Origin: Fragilaria crotonensis
Taxonomy: Eukaryota > Bacillariophyta > Fragilariophyceae > Fragilariales > Fragilariaceae
NCBI GenBank assembly: GCA_022925895.1
Contig: JAKSYS010000448.1
Span: 1 to 51,801, forward strand
Length of the DNA: 51,801 nt
Direction of reading: 5' to 3'
Part shown: piece after piece, positions 11,479-23,325 of the stretch
Layout of the letters: every line of letters begins with the position of its first letter
Numbering within the stretch: the stretch's first letter is position 1
Position numbers and translations under genes: made by a program
Notes under the pieces: generated by a model
The model's input: only the letters and a program-made list of their open reading frames with translations
The model's database searches: none
What the model was told of the DNA's origin: nothing

Positions 11479-12593
11479 CTACCTCTTCCAAAACGTCAAA
11501 AGCACCTTCTGTATCAGAGTCTTTGATTGGGACGCCCGAGCAATGTCGACAGTAACCGACGCTTCTTTGGCAAAGCCCTTCTTGATTTGGCTACAGAACA
11601 ACGCAAATTCCTCCCTTCAAGCCTCCATATCCTTGGCTCCTCCTGAGGTTCCTTGCAATACATCAGCAAGCAAACGATCGTTCGCGGTGGGATCTTCGTT
11701 AACACTCATTGATTTTGATGTCCGAGCAACGTCGACTGTCAGCGACGCTTCTTCTTCCAAGCCGTCATAGATTTTGCTGCAAGACCTCGAGAATTCTTCA
11801 CGCAGCGCCGCCATATCAGGTCGCAATGGAGTGGCTTGGACACCAACCGAAATTTCCTTGGCAAGGTCCATATGCATTTGACTGCAGGACTTTTCAACTC
11901 TTCCCGTAGTGCCGACAAATCTGTCCCTCCTGAAGTTCGCCTTGGAGCTGCATGCGTCGGGGTTCGGCTCGAGATAGGAACGGGAACGTTGACTTCAACA
12001 GACGCTTCCTTTGCAAGGTCCATATGCATTTGGCTGTAAGACTTTTTTAATCCCTCCCGTAGAGAAGCCAGATCAGTCCTTCCTGAGGTTCGCCTTTGAG
12101 CTACATTCGTCGGGATTGGACTCCTGATAGGAAAGTTTACTTCAACCGAAGCTTCCTTGGAAAGGTCCGAATGCATTTGACTGTATGAAGTTTTGAATTC
12201 CTCCCTCAGAGCTCCCAGATCAGGCCCTCTTGAGGTTCGCCTTGTAGCTGCAATCGTTGAGGTAGGACTCTGGGTAGGATTGTTGATTTCAACCGAAGCT
12301 TCCTTTGCGAGGTCCAAATGCAATTGGCTGTATGACCTTTTGAATTCCTCCCTTAGAGCCCCCAGATCAGTCCCTCTTGAGGTTCGCCTTGGAGCTGCAG
12401 TCGTCCTGATTGGGGACCGGAGAGGCGCTTCGACACCCATCGACGCTTCCTTTACCAAGCCGATATTGATTTGGCTACATGATCGTTTGAACTCCTCCCG
12501 CAGACCCGCCATGTTAGTTCCTCCAGAGGTTCGCAGCGGAGCTGCATTCGTCCAGGCTTGCCCTTCGATAGGAATGTCGTCCTTCCCTGCCAT
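11479..12593 (-). CDS. Protein made of about 48-residue tandem repeats
   Basis: Starts at the ATG at 12593 (MAGKDDIPIEGQAW). It consists of at least six tandem repeats of 46-49 residues: a predicted amphipathic helix LREEFKRSYSQMHLDLAKEA, the strand-like SVEVN, a Pro/Ser/Thr stretch, then AAPRRTSGGTDLGA. The uninterrupted frame runs to 11739; the repeat continues in a second frame (about 11877-11620) and ends in a third at the stop 11479-11481 (FAKEASVTVDIARAS), so two single-base shifts are needed, near 11890 and 11620. An AT-rich ATATATTTT stretch at 12636-12646 lies about 45 bases before the ATG and could be a TATA box. I do not recognise the repeat. Conserved RRTS sites suggest phosphorylation, which is inference. 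No signal peptide or membrane segment in this part. Confidence 0.6.
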
Positions 12594-15500
12594 TTGATAT
12601 TGACACTGGCAGACGTCGCGAAGGTCGAGAGCAACAAAATATATATGGCTGGTTTCACCATAAAGAATCGGCAGGTAGCCTATAGTATGTTTTCAACGTC
12701 GAAAGTGAAACCCCTTAAGTGTTTTCTTTGGCATGACGTCACCAGAATGAATTTTTATCACGTTGCAACCAAGGGCATTGACCATGGGATTACACGGCTG
12801 CGAAGCAATCACGAACATGAAGACTATCGTCCTCACAAGGAAAATAGACTTCTTCATTGCCCGAGGGATCGAATAATATGAGTGAGGACGATAGTCCTCG
12901 CACACTTGCAAATATTTTGGCAAGTGTAAGGAGCACCTTTTGCGAACATTTTCTGCAACCGTTTTTCAGTTGCATGTACTCCACAGATGTCAAGTGCTTC
13001 ATTAACAGTGAGTCCAGCACCTAACATTCTTCGCAAGGATGTGAGATCCACGGACGCTGTTGTTCAAGAAGTCAGCATTCAATGACCAGCGTTCAACACA
13101 TGCCAATCATGTGTTGAAAGATTTTGACGCCTTACAACCAGAATGGTATTTGTTCGATGACGACTGTATCTCCGACAGGAAAATAAGAGCTGCATCATCT
13201 AAAATGATAACGGGGGAGGCCAAGATGGAGCAGAGGATGGAGAAGGGGATGATCACGATCGTCAGCAAGACGCTCGTGTCCTTCGCAGATTGTTTGGCAT
13301 CATGTCGTTAGCTCAGATTTGGCTACCAGTCGTCGTTGGCCGCTCGTCTTGTCAGCAATTGTACTTGATTTGATTCAGACTCCTCTGGACAATCGCTCTT
13401 TGCTCAAATTGTGCATTGTACGATGCAGATTAGAAACAGGAAACAGTTGTAAGTTAATGTGTTCACGTGGTGTTCACATTTTGCTGAATTGAGACCGCAT
13501 CACAAACCCTGCGGATTGCGGGATGCAACTGTACATCGCAAAATAGCGATTCCTCAACGGGGTTTCCTTGCAAGCAAGCATAGTTGGCCATGATATAACA
13601 GAAGTACTCTGATTTCAAGTCCTTCATAAACAAGTACAATATCCTTCAAAATAGGTTGGATTGGTCGGAAGCTGTTGATAAGAACTCAGCACAATTTGTG
13701 ACTCGAGAAGTTAAACATTACCACTACACTGTGACCATTTTTTTCACTACACCTCCTTCCTAACTGCAAGTGTGACGATGACCATAGGGCGGCATGCACA
13801 CTTGTACATCGACCACCAGGAACTCCAAATCAATGTCGCATACAATGATAGGATTTGTCATCATAGACAATATCGCATCCATAGAGTATGCCAGGATCAC
13901 ACCGCCCTCACTGGAGATAAATTGCCTCAGCAGCATGATAATCATAGGACTCTTGTTTTAATTCGTGCCGACCGACTTGCGCCGCAGCCAAGGCGTATCT
14001 GTGAGTTTCAATCGCTCAAGTTTTCGAAGAGACATACGACGCTACCGGCGGTGGGCTTGTTAATCAGTTGGACTGCGAATGCCAATGACAGCAACATGGT
14101 TTGGGACCCTCCTTATAACAACGCTGTGTATTCTTCTGAAAACCTCATGCCATAACAGGTTTTCAAGCACAAGATGCTACACGGTGAATTACGACACACC
14201 ACCATCCACCAACACATTGCACGACTGATGGTGGAAGCCTTGCTACTGCTGCATTAGTTCACTCATCCCAGCAAGAACAGCAACTTATGTTACTTGACAT
14301 CGAGCAGCTCATGAAAAAGGTCAATTCGCATGGATGTGCATTGACTTTGGCCAACGCAAGGAAGGAAGGCTGAATAAAGAGAGAGGAGGTGGTGCCATCG
14401 CGTGCAGATACGAGAGTGGACTCAAAAAAGAGAATGTTCACCAAAAATATCTACTATAGAATTTAATGAACGTCTGTACAAAAGGTACCAAGATCTACCT
14501 CGCGAGGGTTGAGGGTGAAACCAGCCATACTCCGAGGGAAGGATACTTGCACCTGTTCTACATATAGATTTCAAAAACCCACTCCTATAGGAAGAGTCTT
14601 AAGACTTATTGAGAATGTTATTTCTACGAGTATCATAGTCGAGGATTCGAATCGAAATAAAAGATCTCAAGTCGCAGTTAGGAAGAATTATGACCTTTAT
14701 GCGCTGTCGTCGGCATCTTGGTTTCTCAAATTCGATACACAGCGATCGAGAAACGTGACAAAAGTGACATGCATTGACGGGCACCATGACTCTTTTTTAA
14801 TGCCTCGTGCTCCGAATATGCCCTCAAGAGCCAAGGTCACGATTGGGACATAATGCAACGTTGGGTCACGCCAATTTGATTCTTGACCTGACATTTCGTA
14901 TAGAGTATGGAACTCCAGTGTCCAGTGCTATCAAACAAAATACCTCTTGCAAAGACAGGTTTGGTTCGTATGGGTACCAGGCGTACTGTCGGAGTTTTTG
15001 GACTATGGACCGCTTCGACGACAAAAACAGGATTGAAGTTGCGGGAAGAGAACCTCCTCAAAAATTTCGGCCTATTTACCGTTAACAAATTCTCCGACGA
15101 CCGACGGAGTGAGCTAAAAGAAATTTAATGTGACGAGAGGGCTGATTACAACTCTTGTATTTCCACGATTTGGAGGATCCTCATCGTACTTGAGGTTTTG
15201 TTCGTCGTCATTGGAGTGTTGGGTCGCCATTCCTGGCTGTCCACATTAGTTGTGTGACATGATCAAATAAAGCCAACAAGCATGAGCCATACAACTTTGC
15301 TCAGCGTGACTACTAGCTAGCAGTGCTCACCCCTCAAGCCAGATGTTGCTTCTTCCCTTCCAATAGGAATCGCCAATCCTAAGCCTCCTGGATTTGGCCC
15401 TACAGATGAGATGGATATTGAGAAACCTCTGGAGAGAACATTTTGGATGATTTAGTCCAGCAGTACTATTCTACCCATTGCAATCAAGTATAGTATTGGA

Positions 15501-17056
15501 TATGCATCCCCTGTAATCGAGTCTCTGACAATACTACCTTGGTTAAAAAGGAATAAAGATTGCCCTAAAGATTGCCTCTGTTTGAATTGTCATTTACTAT
15601 AGCACCACATTTGTCTCACAATGTGACTCTGTCTTTGATGTTGACTTCGTTTACTAATCACCAGCAGCACTGGGATTAATTGGACCATGTAGCACTCAAC
15701 ATTATCACAAACATGCCAGATTACAATACTTTGGACTATCATGAACAAATGTTAACAGTTGAAGCAGGATACCCACAGATAGTCTTGCTCTCAATAAAAG
15801 TGCAACATCAGGATGAAGGATGTTTTCTGCGAAGAGTGAAACAGCAAGAGCTGTACCATCAGTTATTATGATGTGCTCCAAGACTTTCCAATTTTCTGGT
15901 TATCATTGAAAGAGTTGTAATGCAAATATATTCGCAAATGAAAGATGTGATATCTACTGAGATTCACATTGCATTTGCTTCCACTTTTGCCAACAACACC
16001 ACCATGCGGGACGACCGCACAACTCAAGATATTGCAATCAGGGCCATTGCTTTAAGTCAGCATTGTCAGACTCAGCACCCTACTGGAGGATGGTCGACAA
16101 AACAGTTCTTGAGGGTTGACAGGGACAGCAGCAGCCATGCAGTGAACAAAGGTATAAGCAAGCGGACAAACTTATTGATTGATCACTTGGAGAGGAGGAC
16201 TCAAGATGCACTTGTGTAAAAACTGCCGCATGGCCTTGATGACTGCAGATGCCAGTGAGAAAGTCACCACATCATGTGCTTCATGGTTTACCTTGCTTGT
16301 AATTAGCATCCTTGAAGACGATGCAATATTTCAATGACAACAAAGCAGCAGGTTGGGTACTTTATGCATCTTTGCAAAAGTTTTGACTGGAGGTAAGTCT
16401 ATAGTAGTATTTTTTTACATTTTGTTTACAAGGACACAAGCTAGAGAGAGAGCGAAAACGACGGAACAAATTGACGGGTTTGCTATCCCGCGCGACCTTC
16501 ATCCATGATAACATCACTCACTCGTCATGTAACGGACAGGAGTACACGATGTACAAGTTTTACGTAGTACTACTGGATTACTGTTACTCCAGCGTATTCA
16601 TAAAAAAAAGCTTTCAACGCCTTGTCCACCGATTGCCAACGGTCGACTCGATCACACTTCGCACGTCAATGCGCCGTTTCTGATTCAATAGCGTAGGTAA
16701 CGTGCCACACTGTACCATTACTGCGACAGCAATTTACCGTAGTACCAGCATCGTACAATTCCTACGCGTACATTGCGCACCTGCAACGACTTTTACTCGA
16801 GACTTACGTACAGTACTGGTTTACTCAGTACCCGTTCTGTACCTCCAGCTGTAGTAGTATCCTGTATCCCACTCACCTCAACAGACTTGCATTTTTCCCT
16901 ACGCGGTACGAGTAGGTCTAGTAGAAGAACGAACACGACCAACAACGAACGACACAACGCTCTTGACTGCTGTTGGTGATTTAAATTGCCATCACACAAG
17001 ATTCGTTCTTGCTTTTGAGATTGCTCGATCAAAGACGACAACAACAACCAAGAACG
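12594..17056. other. Long gene-poor region
   Basis: About 4.4 kb with only short, unconserved reading frames. Observed: a 15-base perfect inverted repeat, GACTATCGTCCTCAC at 12822-12836 and its complement at 12882-12896; a short frame at 14050-14110 reading VGLLISWTANA, which resembles helix 5 of the receptor at 3.5 kb; and a GTAC-rich stretch at 16520-16870. No RNA gene or transposase was recognised. Confidence 0.5.
12822..12896. repeat. 15-bp inverted repeat with 45-base loop
   Basis: The two 15-base arms are perfect complements. It could form a hairpin or be a trace of a small inverted-repeat element. There is no further similarity outside the arms. Confidence 0.6.
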
Positions 17057-18284
17057 ATGAGTCGTTCAACAACAACATCCCCAACAATCACACCACAAAT
17101 GGCAGTATTGGGACGAGATGGCCGCGATTTGAATGTAGGATATCATGAGTCGCCCTTCTTGTTGCATCGCAGTCCAGCAGATGCAGCAGCAGCAGCAGCG
17201 GCAACATCGTCCTCGTCGTCGTCGAGCCAACAACAGCAACAACAACAAATCATCTAAATGGTGGGGAAAGTGGAAGCTTCCATCGACATTGCCCTCCGCC
17301 TCCATATTAATGGCTGGTGATCGCGGTAATGTCAATGATGGCATTCCCGAGGACGATGACAACCAGCACGACGATTCCGCGTCGTACACATCCATGGGCG
17401 AGATCATGAATGACGAGGAGAGTGTCGGGAGCAAGAACAGCAACCCAAGCCGTCGTTGGCAATATTGCGATCCTTGGCTTTATTTCATCCCACACCATCA
17501 TCATCCAGCGATCATCCAATGTCTCAACAGCATAATGGCCGCACAACAACTACAACAAGGAGCAATGATAATGGTCTTTTCACTTCTGTCGCTTCAGATG
17601 AATTCGTCAAACCACCCGCTAAAGAAGAGGCGGTTCTGAAACGATTGTTCCTTCTTTTATCAAGGTTTTGAGGAAACTCCAGCAGCGCCTATGACGACGT
17701 CGTCATTACAGAATCAAACCTATGGTTTGTCGGTCTACAATCCCTTGGTTCCAACTCCGCCGAGACATCGTGCAGCATACCGGGCTCGATTTCAACAACT
17801 CAATGAGGAATGGCGACGGCATGCGGATATTTACGGCGAGGACAATGAACTTTGGTTGCGAGATGAAGACGACGAAGTTGACACCATCGATTCTTCGACT
17901 CTCAGTGTATCCAATGTCATGCATTCTTCCCTTTGTTGGGCACAAGATGGACGGATATTGATGACACTACCAAAAGATAAGGTGCGCCTCCTCATGGATG
18001 AAGATTTAGAACCTGGGATATTGTCCGTCGAACGGGGTAATCCAATCCAGAGCAATAACGGCGACAATCATCACAACAAGGACGAAATCATGTATGTTTT
18101 GACGGTCGATGAGAATCTCTATCGCCGCGTCATTGGAGAAATATCCGATGCCACCTCGTCACGCTTTGGATTGCACCAATTCTGTACCGACGAGGGACGT
18201 GTGGATATATCCGTCGCAGTCATGTGTCTCCTACTGGTTATGCTCATTTTGCTCATCAATACCATTATTTGGCCCGTCGACTAG
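17057..18284 (+). CDS. Low-complexity protein with C-terminal membrane anchor
   Basis: Not recognised. From the ATG at 17057 the protein begins MSRSTTTSPT, then has runs of alanine (GCA repeat), serine and glutamine (CAA repeat) near 17180-17250, an acidic Asp/Asn/Glu stretch (PEDDDNQHDDSASY), a basic stretch, and finally a folded-looking part from 17691 (LQNQTYGLSVYNPLVPTPP; RAAYRARFQQLNEEWRRHADIYG). It ends in a single hydrophobic helix (ISVAVMCLLLVMLILLINTI) and four further residues, so it is a tail-anchored membrane protein facing the cytosol. The frame changes three times (near 17245, 17500 and 17660); two of these lie in or next to simple repeats. No GT-AG intron fits well, so they look like indels. 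Whether 17057-17690 and 17691-18284 are one gene is likely but not certain. Confidence 0.5.
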
Positions 18285-19968
18285 GCACACATGTCGGTTC
18301 CTTATGATTTACTCGATCCCGGTGTTGTGGCAGGGCTCTGTCACGGCACATCAAATTCCAATCCCTGATGTTTGGCACCTACGCCTACGGGTACCAAACG
18401 ACAGTACAACCTTCATTCCGTTATGGTTGACACTTGACACTGTTCACTATCCTACTATACATATTACGGCACTAACATCCAGAAACATCGTGGACCGATG
18501 TCGCTCCAAGCTGCCGGATGCACCGCTCTGGATGGGATCATTATGTCCATTATGCCACCGCCATCACGTCGTTTCCATTAAGAAAAAGAACAATCGATCG
18601 AAGGTTTTGAACTCCCTAGTTCCCCCTTGAAGTCCATGGTAGGTACAGGCACCTGGAACAAACATAAACGATTTATAGTAGCTGAGCGAGTGGAAGTATA
18701 GGCAACGTTGGCAACCTTCTCAACCAACTTCTAACCGCAGCAAGTTTTTGATCTCATTTTGGGCTTCCTTTTCTTCCTCTCCAAGTAAGGACACTATTTA
18801 TGTTTATTGACGAACTCATGATTTACCTACTTAGTTTTCGAGATATATAAACATCATAAGTGTACGGTTCAGTACCAGGTAGCTAATTACTTTGGCCAAT
18901 TGAGTTTATTGTTGGTCGGAGTACCCAGCAAGACTTTCCTCACGTTACATGCACATTACACATACATCCCAATGGTATGTGCTACCAGTCTGTTTTTTTA
19001 AGCAGAAAGGAACGTATTTCACTTTAAGTTGATGAGCATAGAAGCAATTTCAAGCTTGTAGTGAAGCAATCATGGTTGTGATGGAGGGCAATACAATTAA
19101 ATTCATAGCATTTGTATGGTAGGTCCCATAGGATTTTACATCTTAAACGTGGTATTTGCTATTACACCTGAAATCTTTGCTCAGAATGTAAAGCACTTGC
19201 TTTCTAGTATTACACAATTGCCAATATGACTGCTAAACTAACACATCAAATTTTAGTACCACACATGCAAAACCACACAAGCCAATAATCTTTGACCACA
19301 TTTCACAAACAAATGCTATCTCCATGTGCAATTCTTCTCTACACAACCTTTGATACCAAACCAATACCTGAGGAACATATGGTAAACTTGTCATGTCCAT
19401 GCATACGATGCAATCATAGGATTCACTGTTGGCATTGACATGCATGGATTCACTGCCTGTTGGCATTGACATTCAAGTGACTAGTACTATCCATAACTGA
19501 AGGAGTGGTGACCAGCAGCATGGCGCAGAGGCGAACCATGCATAATGCACACTGCACACCCTGTGTTGTGGATGTTATTGTCTCTCCCAGTCACCGGCTT
19601 GTGCGGCCCAGCACGCTCTCTTCAGAGAAATCGGCCCCTTATGGCTGGATGCACCAGGAAGATTCTCGAGGTAGAGCTCTACGTACTAGTACCACTATTT
19701 TTTTAGACGGCGAAAATAGAAAATAGATTAACACGCCGAATCACTTGCTTCTGAGTCCATGGACCATGATGGTGCACATCTCAACCAATCCTTGATATTC
19801 CGTGGAGCTTCTTGCATAAACATCATCTCCTTCCTCATCATGAGTGAAATCACGTGGAAGCTCCACAGAAAACGCTGTTTTGAAAGATTCACGGCCAATA
19901 ATCACATATCTACTGATAATGTGCCAGAAATAGGCGGTATATGCTGAGCATCTACTACAACTTCTCTG
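18285..19968. other. Intergenic, weak dispersed repeats
   Basis: No gene is seen. The stretch 18395-18540 is related (diverged, same order of short blocks such as TTCATTCCGTT, CCAGAAA, TCGCTCCAA, CTGCCG) to 22975-23110, just before the ascorbate peroxidase gene. A segment at 19255-19310 (AGTACCACA, then AAGCCAAT and TTTCACAA) resembles the end of the MITE at 22.3-23.0 kb. Confidence 0.35.
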
Positions 19969-20690
19969 GTGATTCCAGAAACATTATCTGATGAAGAGGA
20001 CTGTTGCAATATTTCCAATTTGAGAACTGGCAACCATGTTAACATTGCTGGTTTGCGATCTCGGTTCCGTCCCTGGCTGCTGGATCAATTTGTCACGGCC
20101 TCTTGTGGTAGCCTGTTGTCACAGCTAAATTACAACGTACCCAACATCTTGCAGGACTCGAGTTCTGGACGCGCATGGGGGAACCTGCCTCTAAACACTG
20201 GGATCCCTTCATTGTCACCCAAACTTGGCGGTGGTCCGCGAGTTTCGAGAGTTTTATCAACATGAACCTGGAATCCAGAAGTTGCCGATTATCAAGTTCG
20301 CTCATGCATTGGAAGAGACAGCATTGGCGGATGTTCGCCAAGAGCAATTCAAATATCCGGACTTGGGCAGCAGTTATTGATATGTTATCAGGATCCACCA
20401 GGATATGTTGACGACAAAATCATAAGATTCAAGCAGACTTCTCAACCCTGCTGCCCAGCAGTACGGACCTGATTCTTGTCAACAACTTCAAATCAATTGT
20501 TCTTGATCCGAAGCGCAAGCCCTCCTATCCCAGCGCCTACCTCTTCCCGCCTGTTACGAACTTTGAAATAATTTGATACTGCCACACGTCTCCTCGGATG
20601 CAATTCGAGCGCAGTTGTCAGCCACAAGCGGTACTACATGCCCACCATTGCCCGCCACATAGTATAATCACGACGCTGCTTTCTTTCAAA
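19969..20690 (+). pseudogene. Unrecognised coding relic in several frames
   Basis: Three stretches look like real protein although they lie in different frames: about 19975-20120 (ISNLRTGNHVNIAGLRSRFR), 20231-20380 (VVREFREFYQHEPGIQKLPI, then IIKFAHALEETALADVRQEQ), and 20469-20570 (LILVNNFKSIVLDPKRKPS, then YPSAYLFPPVTNF). They occur in order on the plus strand. I cannot name the family. Unlike the other broken genes here, in-frame stops also occur (TGA near 20574), so this is probably a true relic. Confidence 0.35.
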
Positions 20691-21260
20691 AGGTTGGATT
20701 TCGCTTGGGGCATATAATTTCCATGGCCTTCTCTTTATCCAACAAGCCGGAGGAGGATCAAGAGCATGGCGGAGGAGAAGGGGCTTTGATTAAAGGAGAT
20801 AACGAACATCACGAATCTTGTCATTGTATCTACCATGGCTGCTTTGTGGTGCAGATCTTGTCATGCTGGCGCTCGCATTGCAGGTTCTGAAACACTCGAA
20901 CGCCATTTCCATTTTCTTGTGCGTTGATTCGCCATGGCTACCTTTGGGTTTGTGGGTCATCTGGGCATCAGCAGTTCAGTACACAGCTGTACAAGTACCG
21001 TAGACTTCGTATACTTTTCTCGGTCAGCACCAAAAATCATAATACTAGGCCTACGTTAAGCTACCTAGTGTACCTAAAATATGAACCCAGCCATAGCACG
21101 TACTCAGTAGCACTGTAGTCGAGTAGACTACTAGACTAGTAGTCTACTGTAGTAGTCTTCCGCTACATGTGCGAAAAAAACGTCATGAATTACTGTACTC
21201 TCTCAATCCGAGTCGTACATTGACAAGTACTTGTACCCACTTCAGGCGGCCCCTCTCAGG
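20691..21260. other. Intergenic containing a perfect palindrome
   Basis: No gene recognised. It holds a 27-base palindrome (see separate entry) inside a stretch rich in AGTAC and AGTAG motifs (20985-21240). Confidence 0.4.
21122..21148. repeat. Perfect 27-bp palindrome
   Basis: AGTAGACTACTAG, one A, then the exact complement CTAGTAGTCTACT. With only one central base unpaired it would form a cruciform or a foldback rather than an ordinary hairpin. Confidence 0.85.
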
Positions 21261-21269
21261 GACAGGATT

Positions 21270-21485
21270 CTTCAATACTAAAATTGCCGAGCTCGTGACC
21301 AAGTGACCAAGTCAGGAATTCGAACTCTAGCAACTGTGGATTGGTTCAATTTTGCAATGGGCGGACAGCACACGGATGGACTGCATTATGCAGCACAAAT
21401 CAATTACTTCAAGGCACAGCACTTGGTAGCATTAGCCGATCGCATGTGGACCGAACAAAAGTTCATCGAATATCCTGGACCGTAA
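21270..21485 (+). pseudogene. C-terminal fragment of a possible SGNH/PC-esterase-like protein
   Basis: A short coding fragment: NTKIAELVTK in one frame, then SGIRTLATVDWFNFAMGGQ followed by HTDGLHYAAQINYFKAQHL and VALADRMW. The DGLHY block resembles the DxxH motif at the C-terminal end of SGNH/PC-esterase hydrolases, with the usual run of residues to the end of the protein. No nucleophile block was found upstream, so the gene body is absent or unrecognisable. The family call is tentative. Confidence 0.35.
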
Positions 21486-22272
21486 GGGGTAAATGGTACA
21501 GTATCCGCTGTGTGGTCCAGTTTTGTATGTTGGCCCTGCGTCACAAAGGAGCAGTTTGCGTATGGATGATGGAGGTACGCCATTCCACCTCGCCAACACG
21601 AGCTTGGATTACGGAGCGTATTGGTAACGCTTCGCGAAATTGGGTTAAATGGTGCGTGCTGACACGCAACAACAGGTATCGTTTTGAAATTGTACGAGCA
21701 TACTCAACTATGAAGTAAAAATCATCAGAACATGATGATCCTTGTTGAAAAGTTACAATATTGAAATCGTCATGCCAACGGTTGCGGCACACAATTCATC
21801 GCTTCTGACATTATCTGAGGACGGGGCCTTTTCCAGTGATATAAGTTACTGGAGAGTGTGCTCCATCGTTTGCAAGGTATTGTACTATAGTAGGACGTGA
21901 TGTTGAGGAGAGGAATTACTACCTGGTTGGCAACTTGAATGTTCATTCTCTTGATTGCCCGTGGTGTCCACTCATTCGTACACGATGCAGCGCCCCTCCT
22001 CCTTCCTAAATGACTTAACCCAACCACAACACCTCCATGCTCCCAAAATTTCAGGATCGTATCCAGCAATTCCTTGCCAATCAGTTGAGATAATGGGCCA
22101 GAATGGTCTTTTTCGTTTCAAGAGTGGGAGTGATGGCTGATGGGGAATGGGTGTTTGAGTTTGCTTTCATGCCACATTCGATAGCATGAGCAAGCAGTTC
22201 ACTCCAATGACGCCATTTGATGAAATACCAGGTTTGTTCATTGCTCATGCTTCACCCCGTACTTCGGACTCC
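21486..22272. other. Intergenic, no gene seen
   Basis: Short unconserved frames only; nothing recognised. Confidence 0.4.
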
Positions 22273-22961
22273 AGTACCACATAAAAATGGCCTTGGCCCA
22301 ATAAAATGGCTTTGAACCAATCTCTTGTGAAATTCAAGGAACTCTACACAAAAACAATCCATTTTCCATAATTTCACACCATGACCTATTATAAAGCTCT
22401 CCTCAGATAACCAATAGAGATATGTTCTGCTGATAGAAAAGCATTTTAATTGCTCAATTCTCTGAAAAACGCATACTGCAGATGAGGCATCAAAACATTG
22501 TTGCACGACCATTTTTCACATGTCGAGGATGCCCTCCCAATTTCTAGAAGCTACAGTTCTGAATATTTTCATACGTTTGAGAGAATTCCACTTGGCATTT
22601 GTTCTACACTATGTGGTACAAACAGCTCGTCCAAAACCCTGTACCAATACGAATTTCGATTGACGATTCAACATCAAACTCTTGTGAAAATATTAAGAAC
22701 GCAATATAAAATATTATCTATATATGTATTTATATTTATACATGACTTTGAACCAGTAAATGAAAAATGAAGACTTGTATATCATCGATAGGCAATTCGG
22801 ATCTTGCTCCAGTACTTTGATCATTCCTCATTGCTGTTGACAAGCAGATGAAGGATCAATGATATAAGAACTGTTCGTTGAACATTCATGTTTCTACGGA
22901 GATGTAGTAATTTAAAACTCTTGTGAAACTATTGGTTCCAAGCCATTTTTTATGTGGTACT
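22273..22961. mobile_element. Probable MITE with inverted terminal repeats
   Basis: The left end at 22273 starts AGTACCACATAAAAATGG and the right end, read from 22961 on the opposite strand, starts AGTACCACATAAAAAATGG. The right arm is about 31 bases and ends in ...GAACCAAT. The left arm contains the same blocks with a 19-base partial duplication (TGGCCTTGGCCCAATAAAA). The interior is AT-rich and has no coding capacity. A third copy of the terminal sequence lies at 9205-9233. No target duplication was recognised with confidence. Confidence 0.5.
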
Positions 22962-23325
22962 ACTACTAGTACCACAGGGTACAAGTACCACATTCATTGC
23001 GTTCTCGGTGTGACACTGGTCACTTGTAGTACTGGTACTGTCTTAACCTCCAGAAAACCAAAGACAGACATCGCTCCAATCTGCCGTCTGCACGTCCATG
23101 TATCCTGCATGATATCCTATTATGACGAGTCTTTCACGTCACAGCCATCAAGATGAGAAGCCGAATCTATTTGTTTCAGTTGAAGATATCTTGCAACGAT
23201 CCCTTGAGCCACACATCGCACATCAACCTGTTTCCATTGCTTCTGATAACATCAATCCTCTTCAGATTCATTAGATCCCTTATCAAGATCCTTACGTAGT
23301 GAACAAGTACTCCGAGTTGGCGAGT
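22962..23325. promoter_or_regulatory. Spacer upstream of the ascorbate peroxidase gene
   Basis: This 360-base stretch should hold the ascorbate peroxidase promoter. It begins with GTAC-rich sequence (22955-23045) and includes the diverged repeat shared with 18395-18540. No TATA box was recognised. Confidence 0.3.

Noticed and set aside
13772-14155. Plus-strand frame of 127 residues
   Set aside because: No conserved pattern apart from a short receptor-like scrap; composition unlike a folded protein.
18109-18630. Open frame of 173 residues overlapping the tail-anchored gene
   Set aside because: It lies in the wrong frame over the membrane anchor and the 3' flank; no conserved motif.
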